A stretch of 64,000 nt of DNA from JAGKXB01 sp964498835 (GTDB lineage Bacteria > Pseudomonadota > Gammaproteobacteria > Burkholderiales > Burkholderiaceae_D), in contig CAZCIX010000003.1 in NCBI GenBank assembly GCA_964498835.1, forward strand, positions 19,000 to 82,999, in the 5' to 3' direction. Both the position numbers and the translations under genes were made by a program. Below, in pieces: positions 9,224-18,803 of this stretch. Within the stretch, counting starts at the first letter, position 1; every line of letters starts with the position of its first letter. The notes under the pieces were generated by a model. That model saw only the letters and a list, made by a program, of their open reading frames with translations, searched no databases and had not been told where the DNA came from.

Positions 9224-10546
9224 TTAATTTAATGCTTCCAATCGTATTTTGGTCACTGTTCCGACCACTGTAGGCAAGGCTTCAATCGTGGCAATTGCTG
9301 CCATGATATTTTTTTCCTGTGTTTGATGCGTCAGCATAATGATGTCAGTTTGTGTTTCACCCTCTGCTGGTTCTTTTTGCAACATGGCATCAATCGAAAT
9401 CGTGGCATCAGCCAAAATGCGAGTGATATCAGCCAGCACACCGGGCAAATCAGCGACTTGTATGCGCAAGTAATAGCTGGTAGTGATTTCAGATATCGCT
9501 AAGACAGGAATATCGTTGATGGCATTGGGTTGGAATGCTAAATGCGGTACCCGATGTTCAGGATCAGCCGTCGCCAAGCGCGTAATATCGACCAAATCAG
9601 CAATCACAGCCGATGCCGTTGGCTCAGAGCCAGCACCTTTGCCGTAATACAAAGTCGCACCAACTGCATCACCTTGTACCAGCACTGCATTCATCGCGCC
9701 TTCTACATTCGCAATCAAACGTTTGGTAGGAATCAACGTCGGATGCACGCGCAACTCGATACCTTCCACGCCGTTGACTAACGCACGTCGTGTAATCCCT
9801 AACAACTTGATGCGATAACCCAATTGTTCCGCATAGCGAATATCCACCGCTTGTAAATACTGAATACCTTCCACGTAGGCCTTATTAAATTGCACCGGAA
9901 TGCCAAATGCAATTGCTGACATCAACGTTGCCTTGTGCGCTGCGTCCATGCCTTCAATATCAAAAGTTGGGTCAGCTTCGGCATAGCCTAACCGCTGCGC
10001 ATCTTTGAGCGCAGTAGCAAAATCTAACCCCTTGTCACGCATTTCCGACAAGATGAAATTGGTGGTGCCATTGATGATACCTGCGATCCATTGAATACGA
10101 TTTGCGGTCAAACCTTCGCGCAATGCCTTGATGATAGGAATACCACCTGCCACTGCAGCTTCAAACGCCACCATCACCCCCTTGTCTTGTGCAGCTTTGA
10201 AAATCTCATTGCCGTGCACAGCCAACAAAGCTTTGTTGGCCGTTACTACATGCTTGCCATTAGCAATCGCTTGCAATACCAATTCTTTAGCGATGCCATA
10301 ACCACCAATTAATTCGATGACAATATCAATATCAGGATGATTGACGACTTCACGGGCGTCATTCACCACCATGCATTGGCCATTGGTAATTTGCTTTGCA
10401 CGTGCCACATCCAAATCAGCAACCATAGCAATTTCAATCCCGCGACCAGCGCGACGCATGATTTCTTCTTGGTTACGTTGCAAAACCTGGAATGTCCCTG
10501 CACCTACTGTGCCTATGCCTAGCAAACCTACTTTGATCGATTTCAT
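9224..10546 (-). CDS. hom: Homoserine dehydrogenase
   Basis: Reduces aspartate semialdehyde to homoserine with NAD(P)H, feeding threonine, methionine and isoleucine synthesis. 440 aa, monofunctional. The N-terminal Rossmann motif GLLGIGTVGAGTFQVL is followed by the catalytic domain with ANKALLA and GIINGTTNFIL. The C-terminal ACT domain starts around residue 350 (YYLRIQVADLPGVLADI) and is expected to confer threonine feedback. It follows alaA by 53 bp on the same strand; alaA-hom order is common in Burkholderiales. thrC is not seen downstream: the next gene on this strand is the NfeD protein. Confidence 0.96.
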   Translation of the reverse strand: MKSIKVGLLGIGTVGAGTFQVLQRNQEEIMRRAGRGIEIAMVADLDVARAKQITNGQCMVVNDAREVVNHPDIDIVIELIGGYGIAKELVLQAIANGKHVVTANKALLAVHGNEIFKAAQDKGVMVAFEAAVAGGIPIIKALREGLTANRIQWIAGIINGTTNFILSEMRDKGLDFATALKDAQRLGYAEADPTFDIEGMDAAHKATLMSAIAFGIPVQFNKAYVEGIQYLQAVDIRYAEQLGYRIKLLGITRRALVNGVEGIELRVHPTLIPTKRLIANVEGAMNAVLVQGDAVGATLYYGKGAGSEPTASAVIADLVDITRLATADPEHRVPHLAFQPNAINDIPVLAISEITTSYYLRIQVADLPGVLADITRILADATISIDAMLQKEPAEGETQTDIIMLTHQTQEKNIMAAIATIEALPTVVGTVTKIRLEALN

Positions 10547-10599
10547 AAACTTGATATTTTCTATATTTTAAAAATGATAAAAAAACTACCCTACGACGC

Positions 10600-11832
10600 T
10601 CAAACTGAAATTGCGTGACGCTTGCGATAACCTTCCAGAAAGCGTGCAATACGATTCAATGCTTCTGTCAAATCATCCGCGTTAGGTAAAAAGACCAAAC
10701 GAAAATGATCAGGACTAATCCAATTAAATCCCGTACCTTGTACGATCAAGACCTTTTCTTCTGCCAATAACTCATAGGCAAACTGCTGATCGTCAGCAAT
10801 CGGATACATCTTTGGGTCCAGGCGTGGAAACATATACAACGCCGCTTTGGGCTTGACGCACGTGACGCCAGGAATATCTGTCAACAATTGATATGCCAAA
10901 TCACGTTGTTTGCGTAAGCGGCCTCCAGGCGCCACCAAGTCATCAATACTTTGATAACCACCCAACGCTGTTTGAATAGCAGATTGCCCCAAAGTGTTGG
11001 CACACAAACGCATTGATGCCAACATATTCAGGCCTTCAATATAATCCTTGGCATGTCTTTTCTCCCCCGACACCACCATCCAACCAGCGCGATAACCACA
11101 AGAACGGTAATTTTTAGATAAACCATTCAAGGTAATACACAACACATCATCTGCTAGTGACGCAATCGAAACATGGGTTTCCTCATCATATAAAATCTTG
11201 TCGTAAATTTCATCCGCATAGACAATCAGCTGATGCTGACGCGCGACCTCAATAATTTGCTGTAACACTTCAACTGGATACAAAGCACCCGTTGGATTAT
11301 TGGGATTGATGATGACGATTGCCTTGGTATTTGAGGTAATTTTCTTTTTGATGTCATCAATATCTGGCAACCAGCCAGATTGCTCATCGCAGACATAATG
11401 AACGGGTTTTCCACCAGACAAACTCACTGCGGCCGTCCACAATGGATAATCAGGCGCTGGTACCAACACCTCATCCCCAGTATTTAACAAAGCATTCATC
11501 GCCATCACGATCAATTCAGACGCGCCATTCCCAAGATAAATATCTTCGATAGTCACACCAGTAATATTTTTGGCTTGCGAATAATGCATGATCGCCTTGC
11601 GCGGCGCAAACAGACCTTTGGAATCGGTGTAACCCGCGGCTTGATGCAAATTCAAGATCATGTCGCGCACAATTTCATCAGGAGGGTCAAAACCAAATAC
11701 GGCCAAATTACCGATATTTAATTTAATAATTTTGTGTCCTTGCTCTTCCATTTCCCTGGATTTTTGTAGCACAGGACCACGGATGTCGTAACAGACATCA
11801 GCCAATTTATTTGATTTGATAATCGGTCGCAA
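10600..11832 (-). CDS. alaA: Alanine-synthesising aminotransferase AlaA-like
   Basis: Fold-type I PLP aminotransferase, 410 aa, closely resembling AlaA (YfbQ), which makes alanine from pyruvate with glutamate as donor. Recognisable segments are VCYDIRGPVL near the start, the PDYPLW substrate loop, INPNNPTGA and ADEIYDKILYD. The PLP lysine lies in GLSKNYRSCGYR. One oddity is the early motif LNIGN followed by LAVFGF, where I would expect N-P-A-P-F-G-F; two prolines have been replaced. The gene lies directly upstream of hom, so it may be read together with it. ATG at 11832; its promoter must be in the 258-bp divergent gap before the MTH938 gene. Confidence 0.88.
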   Translation of the reverse strand: MRPIIKSNKLADVCYDIRGPVLQKSREMEEQGHKIIKLNIGNLAVFGFDPPDEIVRDMILNLHQAAGYTDSKGLFAPRKAIMHYSQAKNITGVTIEDIYLGNGASELIVMAMNALLNTGDEVLVPAPDYPLWTAAVSLSGGKPVHYVCDEQSGWLPDIDDIKKKITSNTKAIVIINPNNPTGALYPVEVLQQIIEVARQHQLIVYADEIYDKILYDEETHVSIASLADDVLCITLNGLSKNYRSCGYRAGWMVVSGEKRHAKDYIEGLNMLASMRLCANTLGQSAIQTALGGYQSIDDLVAPGGRLRKQRDLAYQLLTDIPGVTCVKPKAALYMFPRLDPKMYPIADDQQFAYELLAEEKVLIVQGTGFNWISPDHFRLVFLPNADDLTEALNRIARFLEGYRKRHAISV

Positions 11833-12090
11833 AACGCAACTCCTTTGTTTTATGCTTAATTCTGCTTATTTTTAGCTGTTTTTTATGCGGAGACTCTGGT
11901 GAAAAAAGATGCTATCAAGCATCGCATGCTGCAGCGCGAAAACGACCATTTTGCCGAAAACGCCTTGTTTTATCAATCTAAAAGCAAGGCTTTAGGAAGG
12001 AAAAATACTACAAAAACGATACAATACGACATCTTGCGCGCCCTAAGTTTTTAGCAAACTTTGGCGAACTACATAATTGACACATGATAC
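11833..12090. other. Divergent intergenic region between alaA and the arn cluster
   Basis: No gene is seen. It contains a small perfect hairpin (GATGCT, ATCA, AGCATC at about 11908-11923) and a GCCTTG/CAAGGC pair across a 17-nt loop further right. A -10-like TACAAT lies near 12020 without a good -35. I looked for a PmrA-type box (CTTAAT repeats) that would suggest polymyxin-stress control of the arn operon and did not find one. Confidence 0.4.
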
Positions 12091-12480
12091 ATGAAACTAC
12101 ATCCCACCCTTACTCCACCTAACCAGCACTATCAAACCGTCACTGCATATGATGAAAATAGCGTTGAAATCAATGGTATACGTTTTTCACATAGCTTAGT
12201 AGTGCTACCCAAAGTCGCCCCAGTAACATGGCCTGTAGAAAATTTTGCCAATCTAAATCCTGAACACCTCGCTCAAATTGAGGCCAACAAACCGGATGTC
12301 GTCATTTTTGGAACCGGTCAACGCCAGCGCTTCATTCACCCTCAACTGATAGCAAAATTAGCCGAAAAACGCATAGGAGTAGAATGCATGAATAATCAGG
12401 CAGCATGTCGTACGTACAACATATTAATGGCTGAAGATCGTAACGTTGCTTTGGCATTGTTATTTGAAGACGTAGCTTAA
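12091..12480 (+). CDS. MTH938-like (Xcc1710-like) domain protein
   Basis: 129-aa cytoplasmic protein of the MTH938/Xcc1710-like family (DUF498). Its biochemical role is not established in bacteria. Typical features are the DVVIFGTGQRQRF stretch around residue 70 and the C-terminal CRTYNILMAEDRNVALALL. It is the first gene of the lipid A modification cluster, 59 bp before arnT, and this linkage is common in Burkholderiales. Whether it takes part in L-Ara4N transfer is unknown. Confidence 0.85.
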   Translation: MKLHPTLTPPNQHYQTVTAYDENSVEINGIRFSHSLVVLPKVAPVTWPVENFANLNPEHLAQIEANKPDVVIFGTGQRQRFIHPQLIAKLAEKRIGVECMNNQAACRTYNILMAEDRNVALALLFEDVA

Positions 12481-12539
12481 AACCAGCGATAACAATCACA
12501 CCACCAATCTCATCAATCCAACACCAACGATAGCAAAAC

Positions 12540-14231
12540 ATGAAGAATCATTCACCTTTGCCCAAATCCGTTATCTGGGTACTGTTTTCTATTTTTTCTG
12601 TACTTTGGTTTTACTTTCTAGGAACACGCACGCTTGTTCCTACCGATGAAGGACGTTACGCTGAAATGGCGCGTGAAATGCTGGCCAGCGGTGACTGGAT
12701 TACCACACGCTTAAATGGCATCAAGTATTTTGAAAAACCACCGCTACAAACCTGGATGAATGCACTGACCTTCCATTTTTTTGGCTTGGGTGAATGGCAA
12801 GCCAGATTTTGGACAGGCTTATGTGGTTTTATGGGAATTCTGCTCTCTGCTTATGCCAGCAAAAAAGTATTCAACCCACGCGTAGGTTTTTATGCTGGTT
12901 TGGTATTGGCATCAAGTTTTTGGTGGTTAGCACTAGGTCACATCAACACTTTGGACATGGGTTTGTCCGGTATGATGACAATCACTCTGTGTGGCTTATT
13001 AATCGCGCAACGCTCGGATGCGAGCAAAAATGAACAACGCAATTGGATGCTGGTTTGCTGGGCTGGCATGGCGTTGGCCGTGTTGTCAAAAGGCCTAATT
13101 GGCATGGTTTTACCAGGCACTGTGTTGGTGTTGTATACCTTGCTCGCACGGGACTGGAATATTTGGCGACGTCTGCATTTGGTGAAAGGATTGCTGCTAT
13201 TTTTCCTGATTACCACGCCGTGGTTTGTACTGGTTTCACTCAAAAATCCTGAATTCCCGCATTTCTTTTTCGTTCATGAGCATTTCCAACGTTTTTTAAC
13301 CAAGGTTCACCATAGAGAAGGCCCTTGGTATTACTTTATTCCTCTTTTGTTGGGGGGCATCGTACCTTGGTTAGCCGTCTTATTTCCAAGTTTGGTCCAT
13401 AGCTGGTTTCATAAAAACACGGACTCCCAACCCATACATTTTTCATTTAAACCCAAGCATTTACTGATTATTTGGTCTGGATTTATCTTTTTCTTCTTTA
13501 GCTACTCCAGCTCCAAATTGCCTTCTTATATTTTGCCTATTTTCCCAGCGCTGGCGATTTTAATTGCCGCATATCTAGAAACAGCATCGCGCAAAATGTG
13601 GGCTATAACCAGTCTGGTTGTCGTATTAATGGGGGGCATTGGATTAGCGTTCACCAATCGGATTGTTAATCTAGCCAAAGATCCAATGGAAGCCGCACTG
13701 TATCAGGCCTTTCAACCATGGGTCATGGCGGCTTGCATCGTTGCATTAATAGGCTCTGGTTTGACTCTTTGCATTCTCTTCAATAAAAAATCACAGGATT
13801 TACCACGCGACTGGGCTGCTATCACACTGGCAGTCACAGGTTTTATGACTGGTCAATTATTGATGACGGGTTCTGAGTCACATGGTCATTACCGTTCTGG
13901 ATTGCCTTTAGTGCCAGCAATCCAAGCTGAATTACAACCAGAAACAAAGATTTATGCGGTCGGTTTATACGATCAAACCATGCCATTTTATCTACGCCGC
14001 ACCATGATATTGGTGGAGCATATGGATGAACTAGAATTTGGTTTAAAACAACAACCCGAGTTATGGCTGCCTAATCGTGAAATGTTTATCCAAAAATGGA
14101 TCCAAGGGCCTAAAGCCATTGCGATTACACGTCCGGCTATCTTTGCCGATTTGCAAAAACGCAATCTCCCGATGCGCGTGTTGGCTCAAGATACACGCCG
14201 GATTGTGATTACCAATGATTTAAAAAAATAA
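12540..14231 (+). CDS. arnT: Undecaprenyl-P-L-Ara4N:lipid A transferase ArnT
   Basis: Inner-membrane GT83 glycosyltransferase that transfers 4-amino-4-deoxy-L-arabinose from undecaprenyl phosphate to lipid A phosphates on the periplasmic side, lowering the negative charge and conferring cationic peptide resistance. 563 aa. The first periplasmic loop has the catalytic signature TDEGRYAEMAREMLASGDW then FEKPPLQTW. About a dozen hydrophobic segments and a C-terminal periplasmic domain (about 440-563) follow. It is followed after 8 bp by the SMR-type flippase gene and then arnB, C, A and D, so it is in one operon. Confidence 0.95.
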   Translation: MKNHSPLPKSVIWVLFSIFSVLWFYFLGTRTLVPTDEGRYAEMAREMLASGDWITTRLNGIKYFEKPPLQTWMNALTFHFFGLGEWQARFWTGLCGFMGILLSAYASKKVFNPRVGFYAGLVLASSFWWLALGHINTLDMGLSGMMTITLCGLLIAQRSDASKNEQRNWMLVCWAGMALAVLSKGLIGMVLPGTVLVLYTLLARDWNIWRRLHLVKGLLLFFLITTPWFVLVSLKNPEFPHFFFVHEHFQRFLTKVHHREGPWYYFIPLLLGGIVPWLAVLFPSLVHSWFHKNTDSQPIHFSFKPKHLLIIWSGFIFFFFSYSSSKLPSYILPIFPALAILIAAYLETASRKMWAITSLVVVLMGGIGLAFTNRIVNLAKDPMEAALYQAFQPWVMAACIVALIGSGLTLCILFNKKSQDLPRDWAAITLAVTGFMTGQLLMTGSESHGHYRSGLPLVPAIQAELQPETKIYAVGLYDQTMPFYLRRTMILVEHMDELEFGLKQQPELWLPNREMFIQKWIQGPKAIAITRPAIFADLQKRNLPMRVLAQDTRRIVITNDLKK

Positions 14232-14239
14232 AATAATCT

Positions 14240-14617
14240 ATGAATTTATCTACATTCGGCTTTATTTTATCGGGCATTTGCTTAAATGCAGCCGCGCAGT
14301 TATTACTCAAAGCTGGCACCAATGCGGTCGGTGCCATTCATCTATCCATGGCCAATTGGTTCGCTACCGGTATGAAATTGATCACACAATTGCCCATTCT
14401 GGCTGGTTTGACCTGTTATGTCGTATCAGTCGTAGTTTGGATTATTGGATTATCACGTGTTGACGTCACGATCGCTTATCCCTTGCTTTCGCTCGGCTAC
14501 ATTTTGAATGCCATAGGTGCTTGGTATTTTTTGGGCGAAGCTATGTCGTATCAACGTATGTTAGCTATCGCCATCATCATTGTTGGTGTTGCAATGCTTA
14601 TTAGAAGCGGAAATTAA
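14240..14617 (+). CDS. SMR-family transporter, probable Ara4N-lipid flippase subunit (ArnE/ArnF-like)
   Basis: 125-aa protein with four hydrophobic segments, of the EmrE/SMR fold. The first helix contains LNAAAQLLLKAG and the last is AIAIIIVGVAMLI. In enterobacteria an ArnE/ArnF pair flips undecaprenyl-P-L-Ara4N across the inner membrane. Here there is one gene, sitting exactly between arnT and arnB, so a homodimer or a second subunit encoded elsewhere is implied. Function is inferred from fold and position. Confidence 0.82.
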   Translation: MNLSTFGFILSGICLNAAAQLLLKAGTNAVGAIHLSMANWFATGMKLITQLPILAGLTCYVVSVVVWIIGLSRVDVTIAYPLLSLGYILNAIGAWYFLGEAMSYQRMLAIAIIIVGVAMLIRSGN

Positions 14618-14674
14618 TCATTTAAGAATTTAAAAGTTAGCACCTACAACTTCTTACCACCCAAATATAAAGAT

Positions 14675-15838
14675 ATGAACAGCAACGCTACCGTACCTGT
14701 CCTACCATTTTTACCCTTTTCTAAACCCAGCATAGACGAAGCGACAATCGCTGCTGTGAGTGAAGTTTTACGCTCTGGTTGGATTACTAGCGGGCCCAAA
14801 GTACAGGAATTTGAGACGCTGTTATCCAACTATTTTGGTGGTCGCCCAGTACGTACTTTTAATTCCGGCACCTGCACCATGGCAATCGCCTTACGAATTG
14901 CTGGCATAGGCCCTGGTGACGAAGTAATCACAACGCCTATTTCATGGATTGCCACCGCCAACGTCATTCTTGAAGTCGGTGCCACGCCCGTATTTGCTGA
15001 TATCGATTCAGTAACGCGCAATATCGATTTGGATCAAGTTGAAGCCGCCATTACGCCACGCACCAAAGCGATCATTCCGGTTTATTTAGGCGGCTTACCC
15101 GTTGATATGGATAAGTTGTACGCGATTGCCAAAAAACACAATTTGCGCGTGATTGAAGATGCTGCGCAAGCGATCGGTTCTAGTTGGAAAGGACAGCGTA
15201 TAGGCGCATTGGGCGATTTGGTGTCGTTTAGCTTTCAAGCCAATAAAAACATTACGACTGCTGAAGGTGGTTGCCTGGTACTCAATAACGCAGAAGAAGC
15301 ACGCCTGGCGGAAAAATACCGTTTGCAAGGCGTCAGCCGTACCGGTTTTGACGGCATTGATGTGGATGTGCTGGGTGGAAAATACAATATGACCGACATT
15401 GCTGCCGTTATCGGTTTAGGCCAAATGACACATCTTGAAGCGATTACACAACATCGTCGTGCCTTGGCACAACATTACTTCAGGACTTTTGGCACAACAT
15501 TTGAAGCTCAAACAGGGGCGCAATTACCCCCGATGAATTTTGAAGATAGCAACTGGCATCTGTTTCAAATCATCTTGCCCAAGCAAATCAAGCGCGCTGA
15601 TTTCATGGAAAAAATGCTGGAACACAACATCGGCATCGGCTACCATTACGCGCCCATCCACTTGTTTACCCTATATCGTCAACGTGGCTTCAAAGAAGGC
15701 ATGTTCCCACATGCTGAACACATTGGACGTCAAACAGTCACATTGCCATTGTTTTATACACTGACAAAAACGGACGTCGAACGTGTAGTCAACGCTGTCA
15801 AATCCGTCATGTATACGTTAAACAACTCAAATAATTAA
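14675..15838 (+). CDS. arnB: UDP-4-amino-4-deoxy-L-arabinose aminotransferase
   Basis: PLP-dependent sugar aminotransferase (DegT/DnrJ/EryC1 family) that converts UDP-4-keto-pentose plus glutamate to UDP-L-Ara4N in the cytoplasm. 387 aa, as usual. The start region has PFSKPSIDEATIAAV and RSGWITSGPKVQEFE. EDAAQAIGSSWKG follows, and the PLP lysine lies in SFSFQANKNITTAEGG. It lies 57 bp after the SMR gene and 8 bp before arnC. Confidence 0.95.
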   Translation: MNSNATVPVLPFLPFSKPSIDEATIAAVSEVLRSGWITSGPKVQEFETLLSNYFGGRPVRTFNSGTCTMAIALRIAGIGPGDEVITTPISWIATANVILEVGATPVFADIDSVTRNIDLDQVEAAITPRTKAIIPVYLGGLPVDMDKLYAIAKKHNLRVIEDAAQAIGSSWKGQRIGALGDLVSFSFQANKNITTAEGGCLVLNNAEEARLAEKYRLQGVSRTGFDGIDVDVLGGKYNMTDIAAVIGLGQMTHLEAITQHRRALAQHYFRTFGTTFEAQTGAQLPPMNFEDSNWHLFQIILPKQIKRADFMEKMLEHNIGIGYHYAPIHLFTLYRQRGFKEGMFPHAEHIGRQTVTLPLFYTLTKTDVERVVNAVKSVMYTLNNSNN

Positions 15839-15846
15839 TCCATTAA

Positions 15847-16800
15847 ATGAAACCCGAACTCTCCGTCGTCATCCCGGTTTATAACGAAGAGGCTGGTCTG
15901 AGCCAACTTTTTAATCGTCTTTATCCTGCACTTAATGCACTGAACTTGTCTTACGAAATTATTTTCGTCAACGATGGCAGCAGAGACAATTCAGTTTCTA
16001 TCTTGGCGCAACAATTTCAACTCCGTCCCGACGTGACGCGCGTCATTTTATTCAATGGCAATTATGGCCAGCATATGGCCATCCTGGCGGGTTTTGAAGC
16101 AACACGTGGGGACATCATCGTGACGCTTGATGCCGACTTGCAAAATCCACCAGAAGAGATTGGTAAATTGATTGAAAAAATGCGTGAAGGTTATGACTAC
16201 GTTGGTTCGATACGGCGCGTACGTCAAGACTCGGCATGGCGCACTATTGCCTCCAAAGCAATGAATCGTTTAAGAGAAAACATCACCCATATCAAAATCA
16301 CTGATCAGGGCAATATGTTGCGCGCATATGGGCGCAATGTGATTGATTTGATTAACCAATGCGCAGAAGTCAATACCTTTGTTCCAGCATTAGCCTATAC
16401 CTTTGCACGCAAACCCACTGAAGTTGTAGTCGAACACGAAGAACGTGCAGCAGGTGTTTCCAAATATTCTTTGTATAGCTTGATACGCCTTAATTTCGAT
16501 CTGATTACCGGCTTCTCTCTCGTACCTTTACAATTCTTCTCGATACTGGGTATGTTTTTATCCGTCGGTTCGGCTGCCCTCGTTGTTTTGCTATTGATTC
16601 GACGCTTCTTACTCGGCGCAGAAGCGGAAGGTTTATTTACCCTGTTTGCCATCGCATTTTTCTTGATGGGTGTGATTTTGTTTGGCATTGGCTTAGTAGG
16701 CGAATACGTGGGGCGTATCCTACAACAAGTCAGAGCACGACCACGTTATGTCGTGCAAACCATTTTGCAACAAACCCAAAACGATCAAAAACATGACTAA
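15847..16800 (+). CDS. arnC: Undecaprenyl-phosphate Ara4FN transferase
   Basis: GT2-family membrane glycosyltransferase that moves the formylated aminosugar from UDP to undecaprenyl phosphate. 317 aa. The N-terminal GT-A domain begins SVVIPVYNEEAGL and has the metal-binding DADLQNPPEEI. Two C-terminal membrane helices (about residues 235-260 and 270-295) anchor it. The stop overlaps the start of the formyltransferase gene by 8 nt, indicating translational coupling. Confidence 0.95.
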   Translation: MKPELSVVIPVYNEEAGLSQLFNRLYPALNALNLSYEIIFVNDGSRDNSVSILAQQFQLRPDVTRVILFNGNYGQHMAILAGFEATRGDIIVTLDADLQNPPEEIGKLIEKMREGYDYVGSIRRVRQDSAWRTIASKAMNRLRENITHIKITDQGNMLRAYGRNVIDLINQCAEVNTFVPALAYTFARKPTEVVVEHEERAAGVSKYSLYSLIRLNFDLITGFSLVPLQFFSILGMFLSVGSAALVVLLLIRRFLLGAEAEGLFTLFAIAFFLMGVILFGIGLVGEYVGRILQQVRARPRYVVQTILQQTQNDQKHD

Positions 16801-17710
16801 AAAGGCCATCGTTTTTGCGTACCACAACGTAGGCGTGCGTTGTATTAAAGTCTTGCTTGCACGTGGCGTACACATTCCTCTCGTTGTCACCCACCAAGAT
16901 AATCCCGCTGAAACGATTTGGTTTGAGTCAGTAGTTGATCTATGTCATCAACATGACATTCCTGTTGTGACGCCTAGCAGCACTGAAATTTTAGAAGAAT
17001 CTTTTCATCGCCAAATACAAGCAACCCAAACTGATTTTATTTTCAGTTTCTATTATCGCCATATGCTGCCAACTTCTTTATTGAAGCTGGCAACATATGG
17101 CGCATATAACTTACATGGCTCGTTATTGCCCAAGTATCGTGGTCGTGTTCCCATCAATTGGGCCGTTTTGCACGGTGAAACAGAAACTGGCACCACCTTG
17201 CATGAAATGACAGCAAAACCAGATGCTGGCGCCATCATTGCGCAAACCAGCATCCCAATTTTGCCAGACGATACTGCTCATGAAGTATTTGGCAAACTCA
17301 CGGTAGCAGCTGAACAAACGCTGTGGAATGCGTTACCAAAATTACTGTCTGGGAATGCGCCCAGGTTAGAAAACAATTTGGCCTTAGGCAGTTATTTTGG
17401 TGGTCGCACTCCAGAAGATGGGCGTATCGACTGGGCACAAACAGCACAAACCGTCTATAACTTACATCGCGCTGTAGCCCCCCCCTATCCCGGTGCTTTT
17501 ACCCAAATTGCCGGTAAAATCTTTGTCATCGTAAAAGCACGTTTGGCGTCATCGTTCACCAACACATCGAATTTACCCCTAGGCTTGGCAATAGTGGATA
17601 ATCAACTATTTGGCGTATGCGGCGATGGCCGCGCATTGCATATTTTGGAATTAGCTGAAAACGGAAAACCCGTTTCAGTTACAGAGCTACAAGAATATAT
17701 AAACAAGTAA
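16793..17710 (+). CDS. UDP-L-Ara4N formyltransferase (separate ArnA N-terminal activity)
   Basis: Formyltransferase that N-formylates UDP-L-Ara4N using 10-formyl-tetrahydrofolate, equivalent to the N-terminal half of enterobacterial ArnA. The ATG at 16793 inside the arnC stop region gives 305 aa starting MTKKAIVFAYHNVG; an upstream in-frame ATG at 16748 lies within arnC and is not needed. The catalytic Asn and His are in YNLHGSLLPKYRGR, with the Asp in KPDAGAI. The C-terminal subdomain begins near GRIDWAQTAQ. The decarboxylase half is a separate gene 40 bp downstream. Confidence 0.9.
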   Translation: MTKKAIVFAYHNVGVRCIKVLLARGVHIPLVVTHQDNPAETIWFESVVDLCHQHDIPVVTPSSTEILEESFHRQIQATQTDFIFSFYYRHMLPTSLLKLATYGAYNLHGSLLPKYRGRVPINWAVLHGETETGTTLHEMTAKPDAGAIIAQTSIPILPDDTAHEVFGKLTVAAEQTLWNALPKLLSGNAPRLENNLALGSYFGGRTPEDGRIDWAQTAQTVYNLHRAVAPPYPGAFTQIAGKIFVIVKARLASSFTNTSNLPLGLAIVDNQLFGVCGDGRALHILELAENGKPVSVTELQEYINK

Positions 17711-17750
17711 CAATTTCACCATTATTTAATTATTAGTAATTTCACATTTT

Positions 17751-18803
17751 ATGAAAAAAGTCCTCATTCTCGGCGTCAATGGCTTCATCGGCCACCATCT
17801 TTCAAAACGCATTCTGGAAACTACCGATTGGCATGTCTATGGCATGGATATGATGACCGATCGTATTAATGATTTATTAAATAACGACGCTTACAAATCA
17901 CGGATGCATTTCTTTGAAGGCGACATTACGATCAACAAAGAATGGGTGGAATATCACGTCAAAAAATGTGATGTGATTTTACCCTTAGTGGCGATTGCTA
18001 CCCCTTCCACCTACGTCAAACAACCACTGCGTGTCTTCGAATTAGACTTTGAAGCAAACTTACCGATCGTGCGTTCTGCCATGCAATATGGCAAACATTT
18101 GGTTTTTCCTTCTACCTCTGAAGTGTATGGCATGTGCCAGGATGCAGAATTTGATCCAGAAGAGTCCAATTTAGTTTGCGGCCCAATCAACAAACCACGC
18201 TGGATTTACTCTTGCGCCAAACAGTTAATGGACAGAGTCATCTGGGGTTATGGCATGGAAGGCTTGAATTTCACCCTATTCCGTCCATTTAACTGGATTG
18301 GTGCTGGGTTGGATTCTATCCATACAGCAAAAGAGGGATCCTCCCGCGTCGTCACCCAATTTTTAGGGCATTTGGTGCGTGGTGAAAATATTTCATTGGT
18401 TGATGGTGGTCAGCAAAAACGTGCATTCACGTATATCGATGACGGCATTGATGCATTAATGAAAATCATCGCCAATGAAAATGGCGTTGCCAGTGGAAAA
18501 ATCTACAACATCGGCAATCCCGTCAACAATTACTCCATACGCGATTTGGCTCACATGATGTTGGAGCTAGCCAAGGAATATCCTGAATATCGCGAAGCAG
18601 CCAAAAATGTCCAATTAGTTGAAACGACTTCAACCCAATACTACGGCAAAGGCTATCAAGACGTACAAAATCGGGTACCAAAAATCACCAATACTTGTGA
18701 GGAATTAAATTGGCAACCTGGTACTTCCATGAATACAACTCTGCGGAAGATTTTTGATGCTTATAAAGATCAAGTTGCTGAAGCAAAAGCCCTGGTTGAT
18801 TAA
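17751..18803 (+). CDS. UDP-glucuronate decarboxylase (separate ArnA C-terminal activity)
   Basis: NAD+-dependent short-chain dehydrogenase/epimerase that oxidatively decarboxylates UDP-glucuronate to UDP-4-keto-pentose, the start of the L-Ara4N branch. 350 aa. The N-terminal Rossmann motif is ILGVNGFIGHHL. The Ser-Glu pair typical of this decarboxylase is in FPSTSEVYGMC, and YSCAKQLMDR carries the Tyr-x3-Lys. The conserved arginine-bearing loop RPFNWIGAGLDSIHTAKEG is present. In enterobacteria this domain is fused behind the formyltransferase; here the two are unfused but in the same order. No ugd (UDP-glucose dehydrogenase) is in the window. Confidence 0.92.
   Translation: MKKVLILGVNGFIGHHLSKRILETTDWHVYGMDMMTDRINDLLNNDAYKSRMHFFEGDITINKEWVEYHVKKCDVILPLVAIATPSTYVKQPLRVFELDFEANLPIVRSAMQYGKHLVFPSTSEVYGMCQDAEFDPEESNLVCGPINKPRWIYSCAKQLMDRVIWGYGMEGLNFTLFRPFNWIGAGLDSIHTAKEGSSRVVTQFLGHLVRGENISLVDGGQQKRAFTYIDDGIDALMKIIANENGVASGKIYNIGNPVNNYSIRDLAHMMLELAKEYPEYREAAKNVQLVETTSTQYYGKGYQDVQNRVPKITNTCEELNWQPGTSMNTTLRKIFDAYKDQVAEAKALVD

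Noticed and set aside
11833..12090. PmrA-type regulatory box before the arn cluster
   Set aside because: No CTTAAT-type direct repeat at the right spacing was found.
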